Of a DNA stretch of 64,000 nucleotides, positions 18,140 to 28,165 are shown piece after piece. Position 1 is the first letter of the stretch, and the number at the start of each line of letters is the position of its first letter. Source of the DNA: UBA5078 sp051252515 (GTDB lineage Bacteria > Pseudomonadota > Gammaproteobacteria > Pseudomonadales > Pseudohongiellaceae); assembly GCA_051252515.1 (NCBI GenBank), contig JBPOFS010000006.1:124001-188000 (forward strand), read 5' to 3'. The notes under the pieces are model-generated. The model worked only from the letters and a program-made list of their open reading frames with translations, was not told the DNA's origin and ran no database searches. The position numbers and the translations under genes were made by a program.

Positions 18140-19497
18140 TATAAAGACACTCCCATTTTTAATTGCACTACAACGCGGTCCATGGCGGCACTGCGCGACC
18201 CTTTCACGAGTGCAGTGTCACCTTCGCGTAATTCTTGTTTTGCGAAATTTATCAAATCAGTTTGCTGCGTAAAATGCTGCCCAGAGTCACCAAATGCCTT
18301 TACCGATAACGCGCTATGCTGCCCTGTCGCCCATAAGGTATCGATGCCACATTGCTTGGCGTACTCGCCAATCTCTGCATGGGCCTGCGCTGTAAGCGTG
18401 CCCAACTCCCCCATGTCTCCCACTATCAATACAGTTCGGCCTGCGCGTTGCGCTAGCACATCGATCGCTGCATGAAATGAAGCAGGACTAGCGTTATAAC
18501 TGTCATCGATCAACACAGACCCGGCTAACCCCGGCAATGACTGCAATCGACCCGGCACAGCCCTGACCTTTGCGAGCCCTTCCTGCACTTGCAACAACGT
18601 TGCACCTGACGCCATACATGCCGCGGTTGCCGCCAATGCGTTTTGCACATTGTGTCGGCCGGCCAGCCCTAGGGTTATATCGATATCCCCAACAGGTGTG
18701 TGCAGCACAAATTCACAACTGCCGTCAGCACTCAATACAAGCTTAGAAGCGGTGTAATCAGCTTGTTGCAGCAAAGAGAAACTCTTCACTGTTCTATTCT
18801 TCGCTCGCGCAACCCATGTGCCAAAATGTGGATCGTCCGCGTTCAAGACAGCAATACCATCATCGGAAAGACCATCGATGATCTCGCCTTTCGTTGTTAC
18901 TACACCGGCAAGATCACCGAAACCTTCAATGTGAGTAGCCGCTGCATTGGTCAGCACTGCTACATCAGGCATCACCATCGATACTGTGTAAGCAATTTCG
19001 CCGAGAGCGCTAGCACCCAGCTCTATAACGGCGCACTCATGACTCGCATCAAGCTCCAACAATGTCAGCGGCACGCCGATGTGATTATTGAAGTTGGCTC
19101 GCGTTACGAGCACCTTGCGTTCGACACTCATGATGGCGGCGCACATTTCTTTTACGGTAGTCTTACCTTGGCTACCCGTGATCGCGATGAAATGAGCATT
19201 AGAAGCCTCACGATTCAGGCGGGCTATTTGACCCAATGCCTTCGTTGTATCCTCTACTTGCAATAACGGCTCATCAGTTTTGCACGCTGTCGAGACGACA
19301 GCAGCACACGCTTTTTCTGCGAATGCTTTTGCGACAAATTCGTTGCCGTCAAAATTCTCTCCTACCAATGCGATATAGAGCGCGCCCTCAGGCAATGTTC
19401 GAGTATCTGTCGACACAGCCGCAAATTCCGCGTCAGCACCGAAGTGCTGCCCAGAAAGTACGCTGTTAATTTGCGAAAGACTCATATTGCGTATCAC
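18139..19497 (-). CDS. murF: UDP-MurNAc-tripeptide--D-Ala-D-Ala ligase (MurF)
   Basis: Adds the D-Ala-D-Ala made by Ddl. About 452 residues with the ATP loop T-G-S-Q-G-K-T-T and the C-terminal D-D-S-Y-N-A-S-P motif. Start choice: the frame is open to 19542, inside murE. A GTG at 19497 lies 5 bases after the murE stop and is preceded by AGGTGA at 7-base spacing, so I chose it; the ATG at 19485 (MSLSQIN) is 4 codons shorter and also fits the family. A longer protein is unlikely. Confidence 0.95.
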   Translation of the reverse strand: MIRNMSLSQINSVLSGQHFGADAEFAAVSTDTRTLPEGALYIALVGENFDGNEFVAKAFAEKACAAVVSTACKTDEPLLQVEDTTKALGQIARLNREASNAHFIAITGSQGKTTVKEMCAAIMSVERKVLVTRANFNNHIGVPLTLLELDASHECAVIELGASALGEIAYTVSMVMPDVAVLTNAAATHIEGFGDLAGVVTTKGEIIDGLSDDGIAVLNADDPHFGTWVARAKNRTVKSFSLLQQADYTASKLVLSADGSCEFVLHTPVGDIDITLGLAGRHNVQNALAATAACMASGATLLQVQEGLAKVRAVPGRLQSLPGLAGSVLIDDSYNASPASFHAAIDVLAQRAGRTVLIVGDMGELGTLTAQAHAEIGEYAKQCGIDTLWATGQHSALSVKAFGDSGQHFTQQTDLINFAKQELREGDTALVKGSRSAAMDRVVVQLKMGVSL

Positions 19498-19501
19498 AGG
19501 A

Positions 19502-21055
19502 TCACCTGCGCCCTTGTGGATTCGTGCCCATACGTCGTGCAAGCGCTAATCGCGCTTGCTTAACGTCGCTGAAAACCATTTTCTTGCCATTAATATCTTG
19601 GTAATTCTCGTGCCCTTTTCCTGCCAACAACACCACATCACCAGCAGCAGCATTCGAGATGGCTAGCTCTATCGCTTTAGCACGATCTCTTTGTACTATG
19701 AGCTCTGACTTATCTTCTATTCCCAAAAGAATCTGTCTTACGATGTCGTCTGCATCTTCTTTTCGAGGGTTGTCATCTGTAACGACTAGTACATCCGCGT
19801 GCCGCTCAGCCATCTCTGCCATCAATGGGCGTTTGCCTTGATCGCGATTTCCGCCGCAGCCAAATACACACCAAACACGCCCCGCAAAGTGCTCTCGCAA
19901 TGCTAACAATGCGACACGAAGTGCATCTGGGGTATGGGCATAATCCACCACCACTGTGATGTCCGCGCTTTCATCACTAATCATTTCCATACGGCCAGAC
20001 ACGGCGCTGACTTGCGAGAGTTGTTTAAACAACTCCTCAATATCGAAATCAGCACGAACGCTTTCGCTAGCAATAAGGCAGGTGAGTACAGCCATCAGAT
20101 TACTAAAATTGAAAGTGCCTAAAAGCGCACCACTCACATCACCTTCACCAAAAGGCGTGTGAACGCGCGCTTTAAATCCATCACTATTACGCGTTAACTT
20201 CAGGGCATACACATCGGCCTGAGGATTCTCAACGCTGTAGGTATAACTTTTAACAGTAGGCGAAAGTGAATTAAGTAGATGGCTAGCAAACGAATCATCT
20301 ATGTTCACAACGGCACTGCTCAAACTCTCAAACATGAACAATTGACGCTTTGTATTCGCGTACTCTTCCATGCTGCCGTGATAGTCCAGATGATCACGAG
20401 TCAAATTTGTGAATACTGCAACATCAAATTTCACACCGTTGACTCGATGCTGATGCAGACCTTGCGAGGAAACTTCCATGGCAACGCTATCGGCTCCAGC
20501 AAAACGCATATCGGCTAAAGCACTTTGCACCTGCACAGGGTCCGGAGTGGTGTACGATGACTCTACAAGCTGTGGAGGCACTCCCATTCCGAGCGTCCCG
20601 ATTACGCCGCAGCATCGATTCATGCCGTTGAGCACTTGTGCAATAAACTGGGTGCAGCTTGTCTTACCGTTAGTGCCAGTAATACCAAACATGGTCATAG
20701 CGGCACTTGGCTCATCATAGAATCGGCTTGCCACTTCGCCAGCTTTTGCAGCGAGATCCGCTACTGCTAAAATGAGTATTCCTTTCCTCAGCGTGGCTCC
20801 CTGCCACTGCCCACTTGCGTGAGCAAGTACAGCCACCGCACCGCGCTCGATAGCAATATCGATATAGTCACGGGCGTCATGATTTTTACCGAAACAAGCG
20901 AGAAAAAGATCACCAGGCTGCACTAGTCGACTATCCAATTGAACGCCGCTAACACTGACATCAAACGCAGACGGCAAATCGTGCGGTAAAACCACGATGC
21001 CATTGAGTAGCTGATCAAGTGTCGTTGTATACACAATTTTTTCCGCTATATTCAT
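19502..21055 (-). CDS. murE: UDP-MurNAc-L-Ala-D-Glu--meso-2,6-diaminopimelate ligase (MurE)
   Basis: Adds meso-diaminopimelate. 517 residues. ATP loop GTNGKTS is at about 127-133. The D-D-N-P-R motif in the C-terminal domain is the signature for diaminopimelate rather than lysine, in line with a Gram-negative wall. TGGGAG precedes the ATG, which starts 13 bases after the ftsI stop. Confidence 0.98.
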   Translation of the reverse strand: MNIAEKIVYTTTLDQLLNGIVVLPHDLPSAFDVSVSGVQLDSRLVQPGDLFLACFGKNHDARDYIDIAIERGAVAVLAHASGQWQGATLRKGILILAVADLAAKAGEVASRFYDEPSAAMTMFGITGTNGKTSCTQFIAQVLNGMNRCCGVIGTLGMGVPPQLVESSYTTPDPVQVQSALADMRFAGADSVAMEVSSQGLHQHRVNGVKFDVAVFTNLTRDHLDYHGSMEEYANTKRQLFMFESLSSAVVNIDDSFASHLLNSLSPTVKSYTYSVENPQADVYALKLTRNSDGFKARVHTPFGEGDVSGALLGTFNFSNLMAVLTCLIASESVRADFDIEELFKQLSQVSAVSGRMEMISDESADITVVVDYAHTPDALRVALLALREHFAGRVWCVFGCGGNRDQGKRPLMAEMAERHADVLVVTDDNPRKEDADDIVRQILLGIEDKSELIVQRDRAKAIELAISNAAAGDVVLLAGKGHENYQDINGKKMVFSDVKQARLALARRMGTNPQGRR

Positions 21056-21068
21056 TGCGCTGCTCCCA

Positions 21069-22805
21069 TTAGAGTGCGCTCAATTTCAACAGTTGTGCTT
21101 CGTCCAGTTTATCGGGTGTCACGTTTAAAATTCGCATCGCCCCAGTTACAATCTTAGAGAACAATGGGGCTGCCACTTGGCTGCCATAGTGCTCACGACC
21201 ACTGGGTTCGTTCATGATAATCACGACCACAATCCGTGGATCGCTCGCTGGGGCATATCCCACAAAAAACGAATTGTAGCGATTACTTTCATAACCAGAT
21301 GCCCCGACTACGTGAGCGGTTCCAGTCTTTCCCGCCACACTATAGAACGGCACATTAGCGGCAATCGCTCCACCACCTCGCTGCTTATCGACTACAGTTT
21401 CCAGTGCCGTCATAACACTTCTAGAGACACTTTCACTCAGCACGCGCTCGATAGGCATCGTCGCTAAACCTTCAGGGCTTACCTTAATCATCGACACAGG
21501 CTTCTTAATACCACCACTCACCAAAGTGGTATAAGCGCTCGCCAATTGCAGAGCAGAAACCGATAGTCCGTAACCATAGGATAATGTGGCTGTTTCGATG
21601 TCATGCCAGATACGGTGATTGGGCAATACACCGCTTCGTTCACCCGGGAATCCTGTTCCCGTATCCGTACCAAATCCAACACGCTCTAGGACACTGCGCA
21701 GTGAATCATGACCGATCGCCAAGGCTAATTTGGTAGCGCCCACATTACTGGACTTCGTAATAACGCCCTCTACTGTCAACATGCCGTGATTGATAGCGCG
21801 AGTAGTGGCATCTGTTACGTAATCGCGGCCAACACGAATGCGCCCTGGGTTGGTATCTACCAATGTCTCAGGAGTAAACATTCCCGACTCTAAGGCCGCG
21901 GCTACTGTAAACGCCTTCACTGTCGAACCGGGCTCAAAAAGATCCGTTACCGCTCGATTTCGCAAAGCACTAAAGTCTGTCAGCGTGCTGCGGTTATTAG
22001 GGTTGTAAGAAGGCTGATTCACCATCGCAAGCACTTCGCCAGTAGCCACATCCATCACGACAACAGAGGCCGAACGTGCCTCACGCAACATATATTCTGA
22101 CTTCAACTCTTTATAGGCGTGATTCTGTAAGCGAAAATCAATACTCAACTCTAGGTCATGACCAGGTTGCGCAGGAGCTAGTGTGTCCAACTCCCTAATG
22201 ACACGGCCTCGTCGATCCTTCATTACTTGCTGTCGGCCAGGCACGCCTTCCAACCAATCATCGTAGGCAAGCTCCAATCCTTCTTGCCCGCTGTCATCGA
22301 CATTGGTAAAACCAACGATATGCGCCGCTATCTCCCCTTGTGGGTAGTAGCGCTGATATTCTTGCCGTGCATATACCCCATCAATTCCGAGCGCTAGCAC
22401 ACGATCTGCTTCTGCTGGCGCCATACGACGCTTAACAAAAAGAAACTCTTTATCGGCATTTGCGGCAATATTGGTAGCCAATACTTGCGCCTCTACCTCT
22501 AACTCAAATGCCAACACTTCGATGTCACGCAATTCCTGAGAGAGCTCTTTTGGGTTAACCCAAATCGATGTCACCGGTGTACTCACGGCTAACGGCTCAC
22601 CATTTCGATCTGTAATCATGCCGCGATTGGCCGACAAAGGTTCGGTGCGGATCGTACGGGCATCGCCTTGGCCCTGCAGAAAGTCTTTTTGGACCACATG
22701 CAAGGAAGTCAACTTCCAGAATACAGCCACGACGCATAACGCCATCACAAAGAAGATGAGGTATAGGCGCCATAGAATAGGCTTATGCTCAGTCTTATTG
22801 GTCAT
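21069..22805 (-). CDS. ftsI: Septal transpeptidase FtsI (PBP3)
   Basis: Class B penicillin-binding protein that cross-links septal peptidoglycan with FtsW. About 578 residues from the ATG at 22805 (MTNKTEHK): one membrane anchor (about 12-32), pedestal domain, then the transpeptidase domain with S-T-V-K (active-site Ser), S-S-N and K-T-G-T. This start overlaps the end of ftsL by 11 bases; the longer frame to 22859 lies inside ftsL and has no family support. Confidence 0.97.
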   Translation of the reverse strand: MTNKTEHKPILWRLYLIFFVMALCVVAVFWKLTSLHVVQKDFLQGQGDARTIRTEPLSANRGMITDRNGEPLAVSTPVTSIWVNPKELSQELRDIEVLAFELEVEAQVLATNIAANADKEFLFVKRRMAPAEADRVLALGIDGVYARQEYQRYYPQGEIAAHIVGFTNVDDSGQEGLELAYDDWLEGVPGRQQVMKDRRGRVIRELDTLAPAQPGHDLELSIDFRLQNHAYKELKSEYMLREARSASVVVMDVATGEVLAMVNQPSYNPNNRSTLTDFSALRNRAVTDLFEPGSTVKAFTVAAALESGMFTPETLVDTNPGRIRVGRDYVTDATTRAINHGMLTVEGVITKSSNVGATKLALAIGHDSLRSVLERVGFGTDTGTGFPGERSGVLPNHRIWHDIETATLSYGYGLSVSALQLASAYTTLVSGGIKKPVSMIKVSPEGLATMPIERVLSESVSRSVMTALETVVDKQRGGGAIAANVPFYSVAGKTGTAHVVGASGYESNRYNSFFVGYAPASDPRIVVVIIMNEPSGREHYGSQVAAPLFSKIVTGAMRILNVTPDKLDEAQLLKLSAL

Positions 22806-23157
22806 AACGCACCATGACGATTTCCGAGATATCAGGAACTTCCATTGCAAGCTCATCAATAGCCTTGCGCTCTACTCTACTTTCTAAACTAAAAGTGCTT
22901 TGCTCAATCAATAACTGACCCCACTGCACTTGCAGCTCGTTACGTTGAGTTTTGAGTTGTTGCAACTCATTGAGCAAATAGCGATTTTTAAAAGTGGTGT
23001 AGATAACTGAAATTCCAGAGGCAAAAACACACAGCAACAACAATAGGATCAATCCCATACGTGGCGAGAAAAGCGCAGACCAGCGATAAATACTGGTTTG
23101 CGCTGCTGCGCGCCGAGCGCTTGCATTGACATTAATTTTATTGGCTTGTGCTCTCAT
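22795..23157 (-). CDS. ftsL: Cell division protein FtsL
   Basis: Small bitopic divisome protein of the FtsQLB complex. About 120 residues: basic cytoplasmic N terminus, one membrane helix (M-G-L-I-L-L-L-L-L-C region), then a periplasmic leucine-rich coiled coil. Sequence conservation in this family is weak; identity rests on size, topology and place between rsmH and ftsI. Two in-frame ATGs exist. The first (23166) directly abuts AAGAAG, too close for use; the second (23157) is 9 bases from it and is preferred. Confidence 0.92.
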   Translation of the reverse strand: MRAQANKINVNASARRAAAQTSIYRWSALFSPRMGLILLLLLCVFASGISVIYTTFKNRYLLNELQQLKTQRNELQVQWGQLLIEQSTFSLESRVERKAIDELAMEVPDISEIVMVRYDQ

Positions 23158-23191
23158 AAAGGGCATCTTCTTTTATTAAGACTTTGCGCTC

Positions 23192-24136
23192 TTAAGCGAT
23201 TTTTTCTGCGATGCGCATAATGGCGCTACGGGATCGTTGGTTACCTGCCACTTCATCAGTATCAGCCTTTACGGCTTTACCAATTTTTTTCAAACGCGGA
23301 TTAAGATCCGCAAATTGCACAGGCACGCCGGGAGGAAAGTCATCACCGCGCGCCTCTTTAGCAATAAACTGTTTCACGATACGATCTTCTAGCGAGTGAA
23401 AACTAATCACCACCAAACGCCCACCAACACCAAGCACTTCTAGTGCCTGTGTAAGAACGCTTTGTAGGTCTTCTAGCTCACGGTTGATGTGAATCCGAAT
23501 GGCCTGAAATGCACGCGTTGCTGGGTGTTTATGTTTTTCCCACGCGGGATTAGCCTGTTTCACAATTTCAGCTAACTGTAATGTCGTAGTAATGGGTGTT
23601 TCTTTACGGTATTCGACGATTGCACGCGCCATGCGACGAGAAAATCTTTCCTCTCCATAACGGTAGATGACGTCAGCAATCTCCTGCTCCTCCGCCTCTG
23701 CGACCCACTGCGCTGCACTTTGCCCTTCGTCCGGATTCATTCTCATATCCAAAGGACCGTCTTGCATAAAACTGAAACCGCGTTGCGCCTCATTCAACTG
23801 TGGAGAAGACACCCCTAGATCCAATAAAATACCATCCACTTTCCCTGCTTTGCCTGCCGCTTCCACTAGCTCGGCTAGCATGGCAAAACTTCCCTGGGCA
23901 ATTTCAAACCGCGAGTCAGTGCCGAACTCTTGTTGCGCCGTCGCAATAGCTTCTGGATCTTTATCAATCCCAAGAAGATGCCCATCAGCGTTCAGCGTCG
24001 ACAATATCAATTTCGAATGCCCGCCTCGGCCAAAAGTTCCGTCCACATAAAAACCAGACTTGTCACCAATCAACGCCTCAACAGCTGGCGCCAACATGAC
24101 CGTTTCATGCGAGTTCTCTAATGTTTGCTCTGTCAT
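23192..24136 (-). CDS. rsmH: 16S rRNA (cytosine-1402 N4)-methyltransferase (RsmH)
   Basis: Methylates N4 of C1402 in 16S rRNA; RsmI, also in this window, methylates the 2'-OH of the same base. About 314 residues. SAM site D-G-T-F-G-R-G-G-H-S near the N terminus, L-L-D-L-G-V-S-S-P-Q, and the C-terminal S-F-H-S-L-E-D-R-I-V-K motif. The ATG at 24136 follows AAGGGAAG; the frame open to 24172 adds 12 residues with no support. Confidence 0.97.
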   Translation of the reverse strand: MTEQTLENSHETVMLAPAVEALIGDKSGFYVDGTFGRGGHSKLILSTLNADGHLLGIDKDPEAIATAQQEFGTDSRFEIAQGSFAMLAELVEAAGKAGKVDGILLDLGVSSPQLNEAQRGFSFMQDGPLDMRMNPDEGQSAAQWVAEAEEQEIADVIYRYGEERFSRRMARAIVEYRKETPITTTLQLAEIVKQANPAWEKHKHPATRAFQAIRIHINRELEDLQSVLTQALEVLGVGGRLVVISFHSLEDRIVKQFIAKEARGDDFPPGVPVQFADLNPRLKKIGKAVKADTDEVAGNQRSRSAIMRIAEKIA

Positions 24137-24203
24137 GCGACTTCCCTTAAATTTGCATTCCAAAAAAAACACTCACGAAAACGATTCAAACACTCCAAGC
24201 TCA

Positions 24204-24659
24204 TCACAACGAAAGTGACTGCAGCTCGGGTGGCATCTCGCCACTCAAACTTGTTTCTGACAACCAAAGCTCTGTTTGCTCCGTCCAGTTCTTTTCGCTC
24301 CACAACTCTAGCTTCTTGCCTTGCCCCACTAACGCTACATGCTTATCAAGCTCAGCGTGGTTTCGTAGTACTTGGGACAATAAGATACGACCACTGCGAT
24401 CCATCTCTACGTCGGTGGCATAACCAATCATCATGCGTTGGAACTTGCGAGTCTCAGGATTGAAACTGGATAAACTTTCAATTTTTTTCTGTATGTCTTC
24501 CCAAGTATCAATTGGGTAGATCAACAAACACTTAGCCATTGGGTCGATTGTGGCGACGAGGCGGCCTTCAAAATCGCTATGCAATTGATCACGGTAGCGC
24601 GCTGGCATAGCCAGACGCCCTTTCGGATCCAAATTGATAACGTTGACGCCTCTAAACAC
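24204..24659 (-). CDS. mraZ: Transcriptional regulator MraZ
   Basis: First gene of the dcw cluster, a ring-forming AbrB-like DNA-binding protein that controls its own operon. Starting at the GTG at 24659 gives 151 residues beginning V/M-F-R-G, as in the E. coli protein. An AGGA site lies 6 bases before this GTG. The longer frame (GTG at 24692) would add MEKPTHKKGTT, whose codons hold the ribosome site, so it is rejected. Two SpoVT/AbrB repeats are visible, each with a D-x-x-G-R core (L-D-P-K-G-R-L and M-D-R-S-G-R-I). Confidence 0.96.
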   Translation of the reverse strand: MFRGVNVINLDPKGRLAMPARYRDQLHSDFEGRLVATIDPMAKCLLIYPIDTWEDIQKKIESLSSFNPETRKFQRMMIGYATDVEMDRSGRILLSQVLRNHAELDKHVALVGQGKKLELWSEKNWTEQTELWLSETSLSGEMPPELQSLSL

Positions 24660-24706
24660 CGTTGTTCCTTTTTTGTGTGTTGGTTTTTCCACTAAAGGGC
24701 AAATTG

Positions 24707-24741
24707 CCCCACTTTTCTACAGAATTACCCACTTTTTTCCA
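24707..24741 (-). promoter_or_regulatory. MraZ operator: four boxes at exact 10-bp spacing
   Basis: On the minus strand TGGAA, TGGGT, TGTAG and TGGGG start every 10 bases (complements of 24737-24741, 24727-24731, 24717-24721 and 24707-24711), each followed by a 5-base A-rich spacer. MraZ is known to bind TGGGN direct repeats with 5-base spacers near its promoter. The array lies between the predicted -10 and the mraZ ribosome site. The third box is degenerate. Confidence 0.8.
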
Positions 24742-24750
24742 CCTTGCGAC

Positions 24751-24779
24751 ACTATAGGCACAGCAATGCCCTAGCGCAA
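24751..24779 (-). promoter_or_regulatory. Main dcw promoter (Pmra)
   Basis: TTGCGC (complement of 24774-24779), a 17-base spacer, then TATAGT (complement of 24751-24756). The start site would fall near 24744, right before the first MraZ box. Spacing is ideal and the -10 matches 5 of 6. Confidence 0.7.
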
Positions 24780-24954
24780 GCACTATTTGGGCTATTTATT
24801 AGGAAAATGCTTATAGAAATCCGGAAGTTACGTGCGATGCTTCGCGCCCAAGAGGGGAACGAGAGCAATATCAGAGCAATAGCAATTACACTTAATGTGG
24901 TTTGTTAAGAGAGGGGGTTTTAGCAGGTGAAAATACAGCAAAAGAAAGGAAAAA

Positions 24955-25338
<384 letters not shown>

Positions 25339-25345
25339 GGGGCGC

Positions 25346-25374
25346 AGATTAAGGCAGCACACCCTTTTATACAA
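25346..25374 (-). promoter_or_regulatory. rnpB promoter with GC-rich discriminator
   Basis: TTGTAT (complement of 25369-25374), 17-base spacer, TAATCT (complement of 25346-25351), then GCGCCCC up to the predicted RNA 5' end. A GC-rich discriminator is typical of stable-RNA promoters under stringent control. The rest of 25375-25472 must hold the ydbH promoter, but I see no convincing one. Confidence 0.6.
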
Positions 25375-25472
25375 GTTAATTATGACAAAGCACCCTCCCT
25401 GACGCGCTATGCAAGTGCGCAGGCTCTGTGTCACACTCGATTCGCATTCGTTGTTTTTACTTATGAGCATCC

Positions 25473-28058
25473 ATGACGACCACTTTAGCGCGCCCAAAAA
25501 AGTTCTGGCACATTGTGCGACGCACCTTTATTGGCATGATCCTAGTCCTCATTTTGGTGATCCTTGCTAGTACTGTGTTTCTTGACTCAGTGGCACGCCT
25601 ACTCCTAACACCTAGCTTCTCAAGTGCAGGCATTGAGCTTCAAAGCTTAAGCGGATTGCGCCTACGCAGCGAATCGGTGAGCCTTAACAACGTACACTTC
25701 CGCTTCAATGACAGCCTGCAATCCAGTCACATTGACAACCTGACCGTCCATTTCAATTGGCGAGAACTTTTACAAGGAAGGACCGAACGGCTGCATGCGC
25801 AGAGCGTGACGTTAGCCCTACCCGAACCGAGTTCAACCCCAAGTGCCTCCCCTTCGCCTTCGAGCGCCTTACCTTCGATGGGAGATATCCGCCAACAACT
25901 AGACCTCCTTCCTATGAACGCGCTCGCAATTGATTCACTAACAATAGCGCCCTATATAGAGGCTGCCACGCTAACTCTGCAGCATCCACCCCAATCGGTT
26001 GCCGTCAGCTTTTCAGCCCAAGACACTCAGCTAGAGCTCGCATTAAACTGGCCAGTCAACGCCCAAGCTGACAACGTGAATTCCGTCTTCACAGGAACTA
26101 TTAGCGCAGGAAACTCTCAAGGCTCAGCACTGAGCGCTGACTTTACTCTTACAGAAAACTCCCCAAACCTACGCTTGGAAAGTACCGTTAACTTGCAAAC
26201 CGAAATCATGCAAGCGCTCTTACACCAACATCAACTGCTAGGGAGCGATCTTGCCCAAATCAGCGGAGCTGTTAATTTTGACGCTAAAGTTGAGACCTCT
26301 CACACATCGCAACAAGCGTTTCACATTAGTTTCTCCACCCCTCCCGGGCAAAGCGTAACCATCAAGTTTGCCGACGAAAACCCATTAGCGCTCAATCGTG
26401 CCGAATGGTTGGACACCACAGGCATTACTGTCGACGGCACAATCGGATGGCCAGACTTTAGCGCCTCATTGACGGCAAGTGCGCCAGAGGGGCAGTTGAT
26501 CGTAAGCCCTGCTCAAGGCTCGACCAGCACTCTCGCGTATAGCCTCTCCCCTTTAAGTTTGGACTGCCAAGCTAGCGCCCCATGCACAGGAGTATTGGCC
26601 TCCACGTTTCAACTAGATACTTTTTCGATGGGCGAGATCAGTGTCGAAAAACTCTTAGCTATCAGCACTGTTACAGCCAGCTTTAACCAAGAGCAGACGT
26701 TGATCGAGTTTGCCCAGGGCTCTCGAATTGAGGCAGGCATTGCTCGCTATGCCGACACAACGTTGCTCAACACAAATGTGCTAGCGCAAGCCCCCGTGCA
26801 AGCCACCCTTGAGAGCAATGGCGATTGGCTCCTAAGCAGTGACGCGATGGAACTCTTTGTTCCTGATCTCATCAATGCGGAAAAAAGCACTTACTTTACA
26901 TTGGCATTACAGGACTTAAGCGGTTCTGTGACAAGTGCAAACGAGCTGCAATTGAAGAGTCAGTTACACTTTCGCAACATAGGCAGTGACTGGCTTCCAG
27001 CCTCCTTGCGCAAGCCCGAAACGACATTAAAGCTGAACCTAAACAATGACACTATCGACATACAGGGCGATATTCGTCTAGCACAACGCAGCATCGTGCT
27101 GCTTGATGCACAATGGGCATTGAACGAGAATTCCGGCTCACTACAGGTCTCCAGCCCAGCGCTCGAATTCGGCTTGGGGACGCAAAGTCTAAGCGGATTG
27201 TTTTTTACGCCTCCTTTCACTGGCGACATTATCGGGGGCTCGCTTCAGACAGCAGCGAACCTCGAAATTGAGCAGGACAATGAACTCAACTGGCTGATCA
27301 ATGGCCCAGTTTCATTGACAGCCTCTGACTTAAGCGGCTTCTATGAAGATGTCGGAGTCATTAATCTAAATACGCACTTAGAGGGCACGATCATTGACGG
27401 GCTTTACTTTAAAAGCAGGCAAGACCATTCTTTTAGTATCGAACGTATAGATGTGGGACTACCGATCGAACAGATTGCCTTCAACTATGCGCTAGACTCT
27501 GAGAGCACACTTCTCTCGGTCGATAACTTCGAGGCAACTCTGTTTAACGGCAAGGTAAGCTCGGATACTTTGCGCTATGACTGGACGGCCCCTAGTAATC
27601 AACTTGAACTGAACATTAAGCGACTCGATCTTTCTCGAATGCTCGATCTCGCCGCGTATGACAGTGTGCAAGCCACAGGCTTCATCAGCGGCACACTCCC
27701 CTTAGCTTTGACTGGCAACGCCCCTTCTATTGGAAGAGGAGAACTCCATGTCGAGGCGCCAGGAGGAGCCATACACTACTCCGCTATTGGCGGCGCAGGG
27801 AGCAATGCCGCCATCGATTTTGTCAATCAAGCGCTAAGCAACTACCAGTATGACGTCATGGATACGAGCGTTAATTATCAACCCAGTGGCGAGCTAGATT
27901 TAAGCGTGCGATTACAAGGATTAAACCCAGATATGAATAATGGGCAACGGATCAATTTAAATCTCAATATCAATGATAATATCCCCACACTTTTGCAAAG
28001 TTTGCAGTCGGGACGCTCGATTGCCGACGCCCTAGAAAGGGCAATACAATCGCAATAG
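25473..28058 (+). CDS. ydbH: YdbH-family AsmA-like intermembrane lipid transport protein
   Basis: 861 residues: a cytoplasmic basic start, one membrane anchor (about 15-38), then a long repetitive beta-rich periplasmic region of the AsmA/VPS13-like bridge type. The C terminus contains the family-typical stretch around G-G-A-I-H-Y and ends in a polar tail. E. coli YdbH works with TamB and YhdP in moving phospholipids to the outer membrane. The next two genes encode its known partners YnbE and YdbL, which makes the call firm although overall sequence conservation is low. A Ser/Pro-rich linker sits at about 117-132. Confidence 0.88.
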   Translation: MTTTLARPKKFWHIVRRTFIGMILVLILVILASTVFLDSVARLLLTPSFSSAGIELQSLSGLRLRSESVSLNNVHFRFNDSLQSSHIDNLTVHFNWRELLQGRTERLHAQSVTLALPEPSSTPSASPSPSSALPSMGDIRQQLDLLPMNALAIDSLTIAPYIEAATLTLQHPPQSVAVSFSAQDTQLELALNWPVNAQADNVNSVFTGTISAGNSQGSALSADFTLTENSPNLRLESTVNLQTEIMQALLHQHQLLGSDLAQISGAVNFDAKVETSHTSQQAFHISFSTPPGQSVTIKFADENPLALNRAEWLDTTGITVDGTIGWPDFSASLTASAPEGQLIVSPAQGSTSTLAYSLSPLSLDCQASAPCTGVLASTFQLDTFSMGEISVEKLLAISTVTASFNQEQTLIEFAQGSRIEAGIARYADTTLLNTNVLAQAPVQATLESNGDWLLSSDAMELFVPDLINAEKSTYFTLALQDLSGSVTSANELQLKSQLHFRNIGSDWLPASLRKPETTLKLNLNNDTIDIQGDIRLAQRSIVLLDAQWALNENSGSLQVSSPALEFGLGTQSLSGLFFTPPFTGDIIGGSLQTAANLEIEQDNELNWLINGPVSLTASDLSGFYEDVGVINLNTHLEGTIIDGLYFKSRQDHSFSIERIDVGLPIEQIAFNYALDSESTLLSVDNFEATLFNGKVSSDTLRYDWTAPSNQLELNIKRLDLSRMLDLAAYDSVQATGFISGTLPLALTGNAPSIGRGELHVEAPGGAIHYSAIGGAGSNAAIDFVNQALSNYQYDVMDTSVNYQPSGELDLSVRLQGLNPDMNNGQRINLNLNINDNIPTLLQSLQSGRSIADALERAIQSQ

Positions 28059-28068
28059 TCAGTGAACA

Positions 28069-28101
28069 ATTAAGCTTCGATTAAGCTGTCTCTGTTATAG
28101 T
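28069..28101 (+). promoter_or_regulatory. Possible regulated promoter of ynbE-ydbL with 11-bp-phased direct repeats
   Basis: ATTAAGCT occurs at 28069-28076 and again at 28080-28087 (11-base period), followed 8 bases later by TATAGT (28096-28101). The repeats cover where a -35 would be, the layout of response-regulator activated promoters of the OmpR/PhoB class. Repeats are exact; the regulator is unknown. Confidence 0.45.
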
Positions 28102-28165
28102 CACGACGTAATCGACATTTATGCTTCCCTATTAAAGAGGGAGGCTCACAACCTCAGGACTTTCT

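Noticed and set aside
24125..24172. Longer start for RsmH (MFFLECKFKGSR...)
   Set aside because: The extension encodes the ribosome site for the family-typical ATG at 24136.
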